Shown here in pieces: positions 36,065-43,561 of a stretch of 64,000 nucleotides of DNA. The notes under the pieces were generated by a model that saw only the letters and a program-made list of their open reading frames with translations, was not told the origin of the DNA and did not search any database. Position 1 is the stretch's first letter; each line of letters opens with the position of its first letter. Both the position numbers and the translations under genes were made by a program. The stretch is from Actinacidiphila alni (GTDB taxonomy: Bacteria; Actinomycetota; Actinomycetes; Streptomycetales; Streptomycetaceae): NCBI RefSeq assembly GCF_900112845.1, contig NZ_FONG01000001.1, forward strand, positions 248,001 to 312,000. The letters run 5' to 3'.

Positions 36065-36976
36065 TCAGTTACGTAATTCGTAGGACTCCGCGGGCCGAGG
36101 TCGATTTCCGGCCAGCCATTGCGCGGCGAAATCCACGGCGTGATGAAGAGTGAGGCCACGGGCGTCGGTGTCGCCCACCGTGCCGGAATTCACCCACCGT
36201 TCGGGGCGGTCGGTATCGGCTTTCTCGTAGGCGGTGCCGAGATCGGCGAAGTCGCTGTCGTCGAGTTCCACATCGCGGTACGTGATCCATTGCGGCCGGC
36301 CGCCGCGCCTGACCACACAGCTGTAGTCCCGGGTGGGCGGGTCCGGACGCAGATATTCCGCCAGATGAAAGGCGCTGCACACCTCGTAGCCGACACCGAT
36401 CAGCAGGATCAGCGTGCCGGGGGACCGGTCGCGGTGGAGCGGGCCGAGCGGTGAATCCGGCCCGAGATGGCAATTCCCGTCGTGGTGGGCGGCGAGCCGC
36501 GCGGCGCGGGCGCCGAGCGCCGCGAAAGAGGTCTGCGGATGACCGCTGCGGTACGCGCCGGGGGCGCGTCTGACGGCTTCCGCGAACCGGCCCATGCCCT
36601 GCGACGGGCTGCTGTCCGGATCGAAGGGCGGCATCGACGCGCGATATCCGGCCACCTGCTCGTCGGTCATTCCGGCGATCCGCTCGCGGTACGCGCGGGA
36701 GGTGCTGGAGTTGCCCTCGGTGAAGGTCGGGACGACCAACGTCCCCCGGGGGCCCAGTACATGACGCAGCGCGGCCAGGACGGTGGCGGCGACCGGATCG
36801 TCCGGCCGGGCCCGGCCGGCGTGCGGATCCCGCCAGGGGCGGACCGCGCCGATCCCGCGCAGCGAGGCATGCACCAGGACGGTCGACCCCGCGCGCACGC
36901 CCAGCCTCTCGAAGTCCGCGGCGAGCGTCGAGCGGGTGTGCGCGCCGCCCGGCAGCCACCTGGCCCGTGCCGTCAT
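36065..36976 (-). CDS. AAC(3)-family N-acetyltransferase within the FxSxx operon
   Basis: The 303-residue protein matches aminoglycoside N3-acetyltransferases: VLVHASLRGIG near the N-terminus, GTLVVPTFTEGNS, HPQTSFAALGARA and SPLGPLHRDRSPGTLILLIGVGYEVCSAFHLAEY. The gene starts 10 bases after the fxsB stop, inside the RiPP operon. It may therefore acetylate the peptide or a cognate small molecule and not only confer drug resistance; that is inference. The third codon from the end is TTA (36074-36076). Confidence 0.88.
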   Translation of the reverse strand: MTARARWLPGGAHTRSTLAADFERLGVRAGSTVLVHASLRGIGAVRPWRDPHAGRARPDDPVAATVLAALRHVLGPRGTLVVPTFTEGNSSTSRAYRERIAGMTDEQVAGYRASMPPFDPDSSPSQGMGRFAEAVRRAPGAYRSGHPQTSFAALGARAARLAAHHDGNCHLGPDSPLGPLHRDRSPGTLILLIGVGYEVCSAFHLAEYLRPDPPTRDYSCVVRRGGRPQWITYRDVELDDSDFADLGTAYEKADTDRPERWVNSGTVGDTDARGLTLHHAVDFAAQWLAGNRPRPAESYELRN

Positions 36977-36986
36977 CGCGCCCGCC

Positions 36987-39296
36987 TCACCGGTGCTCGC
37001 CGACGGCGGCCAGGGCCCGTTCGGCGACACGCGTGCCGTCGGGTGTGAGCGTGCCCGACGCGAGGAGTGCCCGCCAGGCGCCGGCGGTGGCCGCCGCGTG
37101 CTCGCCGGGCCGGGCCGCGAGCACCGAGGTCGCGGTACGGGCGAAGGCCCGCGCCAGCAGCTCGCCCGCCGGCAGTCGCTGCCCGTCGCCCCACGGAACG
37201 GGGAAGGACCTCGGGTCGGCCTCGTCGTACAACTCGCACTGTTCGAGGAGGGCGTCGAGCACGGCGTACCGCGCGCCGGTCAGCAACTGCCGGGCCACGC
37301 CCTCGGCGTCGGTGAACGCCACACCGACCGCGCCCATGCCGCGTCGGCCGTCGGCCAGACCGGCCACCGGGCGCGCGAGCGGGGTGAGCGTGGTCAGGGC
37401 GGCCGTGAGCGCGGGCAGCCGGGCCGGGACGCCTGCGCCCAGCAGGTCCCAGGCATCGGCGAACATGGCTTGTGCCGAGGCGAATTGAGTGGGCGTCAGG
37501 GAGTCGAGTGCGGGCTCGGGGAAGCGGTCCCTGAGCGGGTCGACGTCGTCCACGGCCAGATCGACGGTGTGACCGCCGGTGGAAGCCTTCATGTGCCGTA
37601 CGGGGAACCAGCGTTGGCCCGGCGGCAGCCCCGGCTCGACGACCAGTTCCTCGCAGCCGCGCCTGATCACGAAGCCGGTGCCGTATCCGGTCAGGCACGC
37701 CAGCCGTTCGCCGGCCGCCCGCAGTTGGACGCGGCCCAGTGTCGGCAGGTCGAGGGCGCCGTCCGCGCCGACCGGGACGGACAGGGTGAGCGGCAGCCCG
37801 GCGTGGATCGCGGCGGAGGCGGTGAGCGCCGCCAACCGCTCGGCCGCACCGACCCCGAGGCGCCCGCGCGCACTCAGCGTGTCGTAGGACTCGACCGCCC
37901 AGGACCGCGTGTACGGGTGCGCCAGCAGCGGATCGAGACCGCCGGGCACCGCCGCCAGTTCGCCGAGGACATGGCGGCTCTGCTCCCACAGGCCGTCGGC
38001 GTCCGCGCCCACCGTGCCGTCGACGAGGCTCAGCCAGCGGCGCGTCAACTGCCGTTGTTCGGCCGCCAGTCGGGCGACCGCCGCGCCGTCCCCCGCCGGG
38101 TCGGCCAGCTCGTCGATGCCGGGGAAGGACTCGCCGCCGGGCGCACCGTACGTGCCCGGCGCCGGGTCGCCGACCCGTGAACCGATGCCCAGCACCAGGG
38201 ACTTGAGGTCGGCGCAGTAGACCGAGGGATGGTCGAAGCCCTGTTCGGCGGGGCCGCTCCCGCTACGGTAGCGGTGGGCGTAGAGGCCGCCGCCGCAGGA
38301 CCGGACGACGGGGCAGGCGCGGCACTCCTCGCTCAGCCCGGAGAGCCCCTGCTGCCGCGCGACCACGCCCGGGTGCCGGGCCGCCGCGTCGAGGCTGTCG
38401 GCGAAGACGTCGAAGCCGGTGACCGGAGCGCCGTCGTACGCGGTTTTCAGCGAATCTGCCTGTTCCAGGGTGCCGTCGGTCTCGATCACCACGAGATCGG
38501 TGGGGCCGAGGCCCATGGATTCGGTCAGGCTCGGGCCGCCGCCGAGGGTGCTGATCACCGAGTCGAAGAGCCGGATGGGCATCGGCCGGCCCCGGTCGTC
38601 CCACCGGTCGTAGATGCGCAGCAGCCAGTCGGCGTACGCCGTCGCGGCGCCCTCGGGCCGTGCGGGGGGCTCGTCCCAGGTGGCGTGGGGGAGCAGGAAG
38701 TCGATCCGGGGCGGCGCCAGTTCGGCCAGCGCGTCGTAGACCGCGATCGGGTCGTTGGCGACGTCGATGGTGCAGAGCAGACCGGCGAACAGATGCCGGT
38801 AGGGCTGCTGCCTCAGTAACCCGACCGCCGCCAGCACTTTGTGGTGGCTGCTGCGGCCGTTGGCGTAGAGCCGGTGGCGGTCATTGGCCGCCTTGTCGCC
38901 GTCGAGGGAAATACCCACCTTGACGTCGAATTCGTCGAAGAGGTCGAGATGGCGCCGGTTCAGCTGGACGCCGTTGGTGTGGATGCGTAAGTCGAGGTCG
39001 CTGATGCCGGCGAGGGCGGCCCGCAGCTCCTCGCAGACGCGGCGCAGGCGCGCCGTTCCGGCCAGCAGTGGCTCCCCTCCGTGCAGGATCACGTGCACGG
39101 AGGGCAACGCGTGTGTCTTGGCGTGCTCGGCAAGCCGGTTGGCCGTCCAGGTGATGGTCTCGTCCGAGATCACCGTCGGCCGTGAACTCCAGCTCTGGTC
39201 GGCGTGCTCGTAGACATAGCAATGCTTGCAGGCCAGATCGCATCGGCTGTGCACCTTGAGCACAAGCTGACGGAAAGGGACCACGGGCCCAGCCAT
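36987..39296 (-). CDS. fxsB: FxsB-type radical SAM/SPASM peptide maturase with degenerate HExxH extension
   Basis: The 769-residue protein has the radical SAM 4Fe-4S motif CDLACKHC (CxxxCxxC, about residues 19-26), HGGEPLLAG (SAM-binding GGE), and a SPASM-like cluster region CRACPVVRSCGGGLYAHRY. FxsB relatives form an aryl-to-beta-carbon cyclophane at the FxS end of FxsA. The C-terminal about 330 residues look like the HExxH peptide-modification domain (PTQFASAQAMFADAW ... LDALLEQCELYDEADPRSFPVPW), but at the expected HExxH the sequence reads TGARY, so this half is probably inactive. This matches, from memory, the class called FxsBH inactivated-extension form. The chosen ATG lies after the fxsA stop; an earlier in-frame ATG (39359) would overlap fxsA. 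TTA codon at 38817-38819. Confidence 0.92.
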   Translation of the reverse strand: MAGPVVPFRQLVLKVHSRCDLACKHCYVYEHADQSWSSRPTVISDETITWTANRLAEHAKTHALPSVHVILHGGEPLLAGTARLRRVCEELRAALAGISDLDLRIHTNGVQLNRRHLDLFDEFDVKVGISLDGDKAANDRHRLYANGRSSHHKVLAAVGLLRQQPYRHLFAGLLCTIDVANDPIAVYDALAELAPPRIDFLLPHATWDEPPARPEGAATAYADWLLRIYDRWDDRGRPMPIRLFDSVISTLGGGPSLTESMGLGPTDLVVIETDGTLEQADSLKTAYDGAPVTGFDVFADSLDAAARHPGVVARQQGLSGLSEECRACPVVRSCGGGLYAHRYRSGSGPAEQGFDHPSVYCADLKSLVLGIGSRVGDPAPGTYGAPGGESFPGIDELADPAGDGAAVARLAAEQRQLTRRWLSLVDGTVGADADGLWEQSRHVLGELAAVPGGLDPLLAHPYTRSWAVESYDTLSARGRLGVGAAERLAALTASAAIHAGLPLTLSVPVGADGALDLPTLGRVQLRAAGERLACLTGYGTGFVIRRGCEELVVEPGLPPGQRWFPVRHMKASTGGHTVDLAVDDVDPLRDRFPEPALDSLTPTQFASAQAMFADAWDLLGAGVPARLPALTAALTTLTPLARPVAGLADGRRGMGAVGVAFTDAEGVARQLLTGARYAVLDALLEQCELYDEADPRSFPVPWGDGQRLPAGELLARAFARTATSVLAARPGEHAAATAGAWRALLASGTLTPDGTRVAERALAAVGEHR

Positions 39297-39327
39297 TGCC
39301 CGGACTGCTCGCCGCTGCCGCCCCCCG

Positions 39328-39498
39328 CTAGATGCAGGAGTTGAAGGTGGTGGGGACATCCCGCCGGCCGTGCGGGGCGGTGGTGGCGCGCCGGACGCTC
39401 CTGGCGAGGACCTTGTCGCCGGAGGTGGTGGGGCGTGCCGAAGGGGCGTGACGCTCCGAGGATGCGTCCGAGTGTCGGTTGGGCATGGCTGTGTTCAC
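39328..39498 (-). CDS. fxsA: FxsA: FxSxx-COOH RiPP precursor peptide
   Basis: The 56-residue peptide has a polar Ser/Arg-rich leader (NRHSDASSERHAPSARP) and ends VPTTFNSCI followed at once by TAG, an exact F-x-S-x-x-COOH terminus. Position first in the operon, directly before the cognate maturase, confirms the assignment. The GTG start is preferred because AGGA lies 5 bases upstream; an ATG four codons later (39486) is the alternative. The penultimate Cys is notable; it could form a further bond or cap. By family knowledge the Phe and Ser side chains are the crosslink sites. Confidence 0.92.
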   Translation of the reverse strand: MNTAMPNRHSDASSERHAPSARPTTSGDKVLARSVRRATTAPHGRRDVPTTFNSCI

Positions 39499-39841
39499 GG
39501 CCGTCCTAGGCGGGGGCGCGCGCCGGGAACATCACTCACGCGGGCGTAAGTATCACGGCAGACCGCGCCACAGGGATTGGTATTTCCAGACCTTACCGCC
39601 TGCGCTCTTCGCACGCGACACGACTAGCGGTATCATGTGCGCCTCAATTCGCATTCATCTTGATGAGCCTCGTCCTTAACCTGCCGCCTCAACCGGCTCG
39701 CCGTCGGACACTCGCACCGCTTCGTGCGCCATTCCGTCCGACAAGTGATCGGGGCAGGGTTGCACCTTTTGGATGAACCGTTCGGGGAACCACCGCGCCG
39801 CAACCACCCGGCCCGGCCGGGTATACGGGACGGGGTAGTGC
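39499..39841. other. Shared divergent promoter region of fxsA operon and SLATT gene
   Basis: This 343-base region is more AT-rich than its surroundings and separates the leftward fxsA operon from the rightward SLATT gene. It holds the dyad listed at 39534-39551 and a TATACG box about 20 bases before the SLATT ATG. No gene in it can be supported. Confidence 0.6.
39534..39551. promoter_or_regulatory. Inverted repeat upstream of fxsA
   Basis: ACTCACGC-GG-GCGTAAGT is an 18-base dyad with one mismatched pair, centred about 45 bases upstream of the fxsA GTG, within core-promoter distance. It could be an operator shared with the divergent SLATT gene. Confidence 0.4.
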
Positions 39842-40774
39842 ATGGGGGAAAGTGGCAGTGGCCTGCGACGCAGCGCCGTGTTCGGTGACAGGGATCTTCC
39901 CGGGCTCTTTCATTTCGCGGACCGCGCGGCCGTCAGCAGGCAGCGCTTCACCGTCGAATGGGTCAGACGGCAACTCGTTCTTCTGGTAGCGGCGGCCGCG
40001 TGTTCCGCATTGCCGTGGCGGCCGCGTACCGGTCCGGTGGACCCGCTCGCACTGGTGAGCGCCGCCGCCTATGTGGGTGCGCTGTGGTTCGGGTGGCAGA
40101 TGAGCCGCCACCACCACAAAGTGAACTGGCAATTGCACCGCAGCGCCGCGGAACTGCTGCGGTCGCAGTGCTGGCGCTATGCCGTGTGCGGGGCGCCGTT
40201 CGAACGCGGTGTGCCCGACCCGGACGGGCTGTTCGAGGTCCGGCTCAATGAGAGCCTGCACAAATTACGGGACGTCGGCTGGCGCGACCCCCGGCAATTG
40301 GACGCCCCGGCCGCCGAACGCGAACTCATCACACCGGCCATGCGGGCCCTGCGTGCCAAGCCCTTCGCGGCCCGCCGGGACATCTACGTACGCGACCGGG
40401 TGATGCAGCAGCGCGACTGGTACCACCGGCGGTCGGCGCAGTCGCGGCGGTCGGCGGCGGTGTGGCAGGCGCTGGCCGCGATCGGCACGGTCGTCGCCCT
40501 GGCGGCGGCAGCGGCCCGGGCCTTCGACTGGGGCATGTCCATGGACCTGGTCGGGCTTGCCTCCTCGGCCGCCGCGGCGAGCGTGGCCTGGAGCGAGTTG
40601 CGGCAGTATCAGCCGCTGGTGGCCGCCCACACCCTCGTCGCCCAGGAACTCGCCGCCATGGCCGTCGCCATGGAACGGGTGGTCACCGAGGACCGGTGGG
40701 GCGAGGAGGTCGCCGCCGCCGAGGACACGATCTCCCCCGAGCACACCGCGTGGCTGGCCAGGCACCGGGCCTGA
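39842..40774 (+). CDS. SLATT/DUF4231-like membrane effector
   Basis: The 310-residue protein has two pairs of hydrophobic helices (about residues 45-80 and 215-255). Between them is a helical soluble part with WQLHRSAAELLRSQCWRYA, RDIYVRDRVMQQRDWYHRRSAQSRRSA; the pattern of QRDWY-type residues before a TM pair marks SLATT proteins. SLATT effectors are predicted to open membrane pores when a SLOG or SMODS partner produces or senses a nucleotide signal. A SLOG gene converges from the other side and the FxS operon diverges from this gene. Codon 142 is TTA (40265-40267), suggesting bldA dependence. Confidence 0.8.
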   Translation: MGESGSGLRRSAVFGDRDLPGLFHFADRAAVSRQRFTVEWVRRQLVLLVAAAACSALPWRPRTGPVDPLALVSAAAYVGALWFGWQMSRHHHKVNWQLHRSAAELLRSQCWRYAVCGAPFERGVPDPDGLFEVRLNESLHKLRDVGWRDPRQLDAPAAERELITPAMRALRAKPFAARRDIYVRDRVMQQRDWYHRRSAQSRRSAAVWQALAAIGTVVALAAAAARAFDWGMSMDLVGLASSAAAASVAWSELRQYQPLVAAHTLVAQELAAMAVAMERVVTEDRWGEEVAAAEDTISPEHTAWLARHRA

Positions 40775-40820
40775 CGCACCGTCACCGTCACGATCGTGAG
40801 GGGGCGCCGGGCCGGGGGCG

Positions 40821-41339
40821 TCAGTCGCGCGCGACGCCGGTCTTCCAGATCACCGAGACGGGCTTGCCGAGCGCCCGGGTGTAGTCGACGATCTCGGCCG
40901 TACCGCCGTGGCCGCGGGCCGGCAGACCGTCCCAGACCGCGACCATCAGATCGCAGCGGTCGGCGATGTAGGCGCCGGCCGCGAAGTACGCCTCGCCGCT
41001 GACCCGTTCGTAGTCCAGCGCGATGTGCCGACGGGCGCGGGCCAGCAGGTGGCGGAAGCAGTCGCGCTCCGCGGGACCGAAGGTCGTCTCGTAGTCGGCG
41101 GCCGGCGTGACCACCGTCAGGTCCGCCCCGCTGTCCAGCGCGATCGCGGCGAACAACTGGTCGGCGCCCGTCGCGAGACTGCTGAACGCCTCGACCGGAC
41201 CGGCGGAACCCCGCGGCCGCAGCACGGCGGTCAGCCCGGCGTGCACATGCCGATAGGCCGCCGCCGGGATGACCCGGTGCCCGGTGACCCCGATCCTGGT
41301 GGCGCGGCCCGGCCGGGCAGGCGTGGCGGAGTCGGACAT
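40821..41339 (-). CDS. SLOG-family nucleotide-sensor protein
   Basis: The 172-residue Rossmann-like protein has IGVTGHRVIP at the start, SSLATGADQLFAAIAL (nucleotide loop) and CDLMVAVWDGLPARGHGGTAEIVDYTR (the GGTAxxV loop) followed by VSVIWKTGV. These are the SLOG/LOG-like ligand-binding loops; the family binds or processes nucleotide derivatives. It converges on the SLATT gene with a 12-base palindrome (TCACGATCGTGA, 40788-40799) between them, making a SLOG-SLATT pair. Confidence 0.8.
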   Translation of the reverse strand: MSDSATPARPGRATRIGVTGHRVIPAAAYRHVHAGLTAVLRPRGSAGPVEAFSSLATGADQLFAAIALDSGADLTVVTPAADYETTFGPAERDCFRHLLARARRHIALDYERVSGEAYFAAGAYIADRCDLMVAVWDGLPARGHGGTAEIVDYTRALGKPVSVIWKTGVARD

Positions 41340-41502
41340 GGGGCCAAGTCTGCCAGCGCGGCACCGGGTGCCGGGGGTGGTGGCGCGTCTACGCGAGCCT
41401 CGAAGCGGGGTGGCGCGAGGGACCCGGTCCGGGCGGTGAAGCGGCCCCGCGGATATTCGATTTGGTATCGGCGCGGGCAGCCCGTAAGGTGGTGTTCACC
41501 GA

Positions 41503-41576
41503 CGCGGGGTGGAGCAGCTCGGTAGCTCGCTGGGCTCATAACCCAGAGGTCGCAGGTTCAAATCCTGTCCCCGCTA
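41503..41576 (+). tRNA. Initiator tRNA-fMet (anticodon CAT)
   Basis: The 74-nt gene has a CTCATAA anticodon loop, three G:C pairs (GGG/CCC) in the anticodon stem and an unpaired first acceptor position (C1 opposite T72), both hallmarks of the bacterial initiator. CCA is not encoded. Confidence 0.95.
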
Positions 41577-41581
41577 CTGAA

Positions 41582-41617
41582 CGACAGGGCCCGGCACGCA
41601 AGTGCCGGGCCCTGTCG
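41582..41617 (+). terminator. Terminator hairpin of tRNA-fMet
   Basis: The arms CGACAGGGCCCGGCAC and GTGCCGGGCCCTGTCG are exact 16-base complements around a GCAA tetraloop, starting 6 bases after the tRNA. Confidence 0.85.
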
Positions 41618-41647
41618 CGTATGCCGTGACGTCCCGAAACCGCGGCC

Positions 41648-41932
41648 TCACCGTCTGCGCGCGTGCGTCTCCACCGGCCGGTACGGCGGGATGCCGCGGC
41701 CCGGCTGGTAGTGCGGGCCCTGCCGCATCCGCCGGATCACCACCAGCGCGTCGGCTGCGGCGAGCAGCGCGACGGCGGCCAGCACCCCGGCCCAGCCCGG
41801 CTGCGCCGCCAGGGCGAAGCCCACGGCGCCCGCGGTCGCCCAGACCACTCCGCACACGGCGAGCCCCAGCCTCAGCCGGAGCGGGCTGCGCGCCTGAACG
41901 GGTTCGTATCCGGTTCTGCGCATCCGTGCCAT
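41648..41932 (-). CDS. Small two-TM membrane protein (DUF6343-like)
   Basis: The 94-residue protein has a conserved-looking N-terminus RRTGYEPVQARSPLRLRLGLA, then two hydrophobic helices and an Arg-rich tail with YQPGRGIPPYRP. The N-terminal RTGxEP..ARS..RLR pattern recalls the actinobacterial DUF6343 family. Its function is unknown. The ATG at 41932 has GGAAGG 7 bases upstream; a second ATG lies three codons in. Confidence 0.7.
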   Translation of the reverse strand: MARMRRTGYEPVQARSPLRLRLGLAVCGVVWATAGAVGFALAAQPGWAGVLAAVALLAAADALVVIRRMRQGPHYQPGRGIPPYRPVETHARRR

Positions 41933-42054
41933 CTCCCTCCCTTCCAGCATCCACCCGGGGCCCGCCCGGCGGGAGTCCCGCACGGGCGCCGTTTCCCCGC
42001 TGCCCGGGGATATTCGGACGCGGCCCGCGGCCGCGCCGCGTAGGGTGCCTGACC

Positions 42055-42990
42055 GTGAAGGTGATCATCAGGAATTACGTGCCCGAGGACGCCGAAGCCG
42101 TCGCCGACATCGGCCGCGCGGCCCTCCCGTACCAGGTGACGACACCCGCGACCGTGCACGCGCAGGTGACGACGGCGCCCGCCGGCCAGCGGTACCGGCT
42201 GCTCGTCGCCGAGACCGACGACGGCCGAATCGTGGGCTACGCGAACGCCGGGCTCTACGCGGACAGCGACACCCCGGGTCTCGCCTTCGCCAATCCGGTC
42301 GTCCCGGCCGCGGCGCGCGGCAGGGGCGCGGGCAGCGCCCTGCTCGCCGCCGCCGAGTCCTATCTCGCGGGTATCGGCGGCCGGACCGTCTACACCTGGG
42401 CGCTCGACGAACCCGCCGCGCACGCCTTCGCCGCCCGCCACGGCTACCGGCGGGGCCGGTCCGGCAGCTTCCTCCGCCTCGACATCGCCCCGGGCGCACC
42501 GCTGCCCGACGTCCCCGCGCTGCCGCCCGGCGTCCTGCTGCGGCCCGCCTCCGACTGGGCCGCCGACCCGCACCCGCTGTACGAAACGGATCTCGACAGC
42601 ATCCTGGACGAGCCCGGCGACGTCGACAGCGGCGCCCCCGACTACGCCGCCTGGCGCGCCCACTCCTGGGACCGGCCCGACTTCGACCATGACCTGACCA
42701 CCGTCGCCGTCGTGGACGGCGAGGTCGCCGCCCTGGTCAACGTCCAGACCGACGGCCGGGAACGCTACTGGTCCGGCGGCACTGGCACCCGCCGCGCGTT
42801 CCGGGGCCGCGGCCTGGCCAAGGCCGCCAAGGCCCACTCCCTGCACCGCGCCCGCGCCGCCGGCTACACCGAGGCGTTCACCAACAACGACGACGGCAAT
42901 GCCGCCATGCTGGCGGTCAACCGGTGGCTCGGCTACCGACCGTGCGGCAACGAATGGCGGTATTTCCGTGATCTCTCCGACCGACCGTGA
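42055..42990 (+). CDS. Tandem GNAT-family N-acetyltransferase
   Basis: The 311-residue protein carries two GNAT domains. The first (about residues 1-150) has the acetyl-CoA loop VVPAAARGRGAGSALLAAAESYL; the second (about 170-310) has GTRRAFRGRGLAKAAKAHSLHRARAAG (Q/RxxGxA motif). Tandem GNATs include mycothiol synthase and antibiotic acetyltransferases; the substrate is undetermined. The GTG has no Shine-Dalgarno but TAGGGT lies about 8 bases upstream, suggesting a leaderless transcript. The following DUF1349 gene starts inside its last codons. Confidence 0.88.
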   Translation: MKVIIRNYVPEDAEAVADIGRAALPYQVTTPATVHAQVTTAPAGQRYRLLVAETDDGRIVGYANAGLYADSDTPGLAFANPVVPAAARGRGAGSALLAAAESYLAGIGGRTVYTWALDEPAAHAFAARHGYRRGRSGSFLRLDIAPGAPLPDVPALPPGVLLRPASDWAADPHPLYETDLDSILDEPGDVDSGAPDYAAWRAHSWDRPDFDHDLTTVAVVDGEVAALVNVQTDGRERYWSGGTGTRRAFRGRGLAKAAKAHSLHRARAAGYTEAFTNNDDGNAAMLAVNRWLGYRPCGNEWRYFRDLSDRP

Positions 42991-43561
42991 CATCCCCTTC
43001 GCCGACGCGGTCTGGCTGAATCCGCCCGCCGAGGCCGTCGCCGACGAGGCGGGGCTGCTGGTCACCACGCGCGAGGGCAGCGACTTCTGGCGCACCACCA
43101 GCTACGGCTTCGTCCGCGACGACGGGCACGCGCTGCTCACCGACTTCCCGCCCGGCACCGCCGTCGAGGTCACCTTCCGCGCCGACTTCACCGAGTTGTA
43201 CGACCAGGCCGGCGCCATGGTGCGGGTCGACGCCGGCACCTGGATCAAGGCGGGCGTCGAAATGTCCGACGGGCAGCCCCAGTTGGGCGCCGTCGTCACG
43301 CACGGCACCTCGGACTGGTCGCTCGCCCCGGTCCCCGACTGGGCCGGGCATGAGGTCACCGTACGGGTCAGCAGGTCGGGCGACGCGGTGACCGTCCGCG
43401 CCCGCCGCGCCGACGAAGCGTGGCGCACCGTACGGCTGGCCCCGCTCGATCCGGACGCCGAGGCCCGCGCCGGCCTGTTCTGCTGTTCACCCCAGCGCGC
43501 CGGGCTCCGGGTCCGCTTCACCCGGCTGGCGGCCGGACCCGCCGACACCGCCCTGCACTGA
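42968..43561 (+). CDS. DUF1349 (concanavalin-like) protein
   Basis: The 197-residue beta-sandwich protein has DFWRTTSYGFVRDDGHALL, YDQAGAMVRVDAGTWIKAGVEMSDGQPQLGAVVTHGTSDWS in adjacent blocks, typical of DUF1349. No signal peptide is seen, so it is probably cytoplasmic. The GTG start overlaps the GNAT gene end by 23 bases, suggesting coupling. Its 3' end overlaps the convergent TetR gene by 75 bases. Confidence 0.85.
   Translation: MISPTDRDIPFADAVWLNPPAEAVADEAGLLVTTREGSDFWRTTSYGFVRDDGHALLTDFPPGTAVEVTFRADFTELYDQAGAMVRVDAGTWIKAGVEMSDGQPQLGAVVTHGTSDWSLAPVPDWAGHEVTVRVSRSGDAVTVRARRADEAWRTVRLAPLDPDAEARAGLFCCSPQRAGLRVRFTRLAAGPADTALH

Noticed and set aside
39479..39679. A 66-codon plus-strand frame opposite fxsA
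   Set aside because: It is antisense to the precursor gene, whose FxSxx terminus and operon position are decisive.
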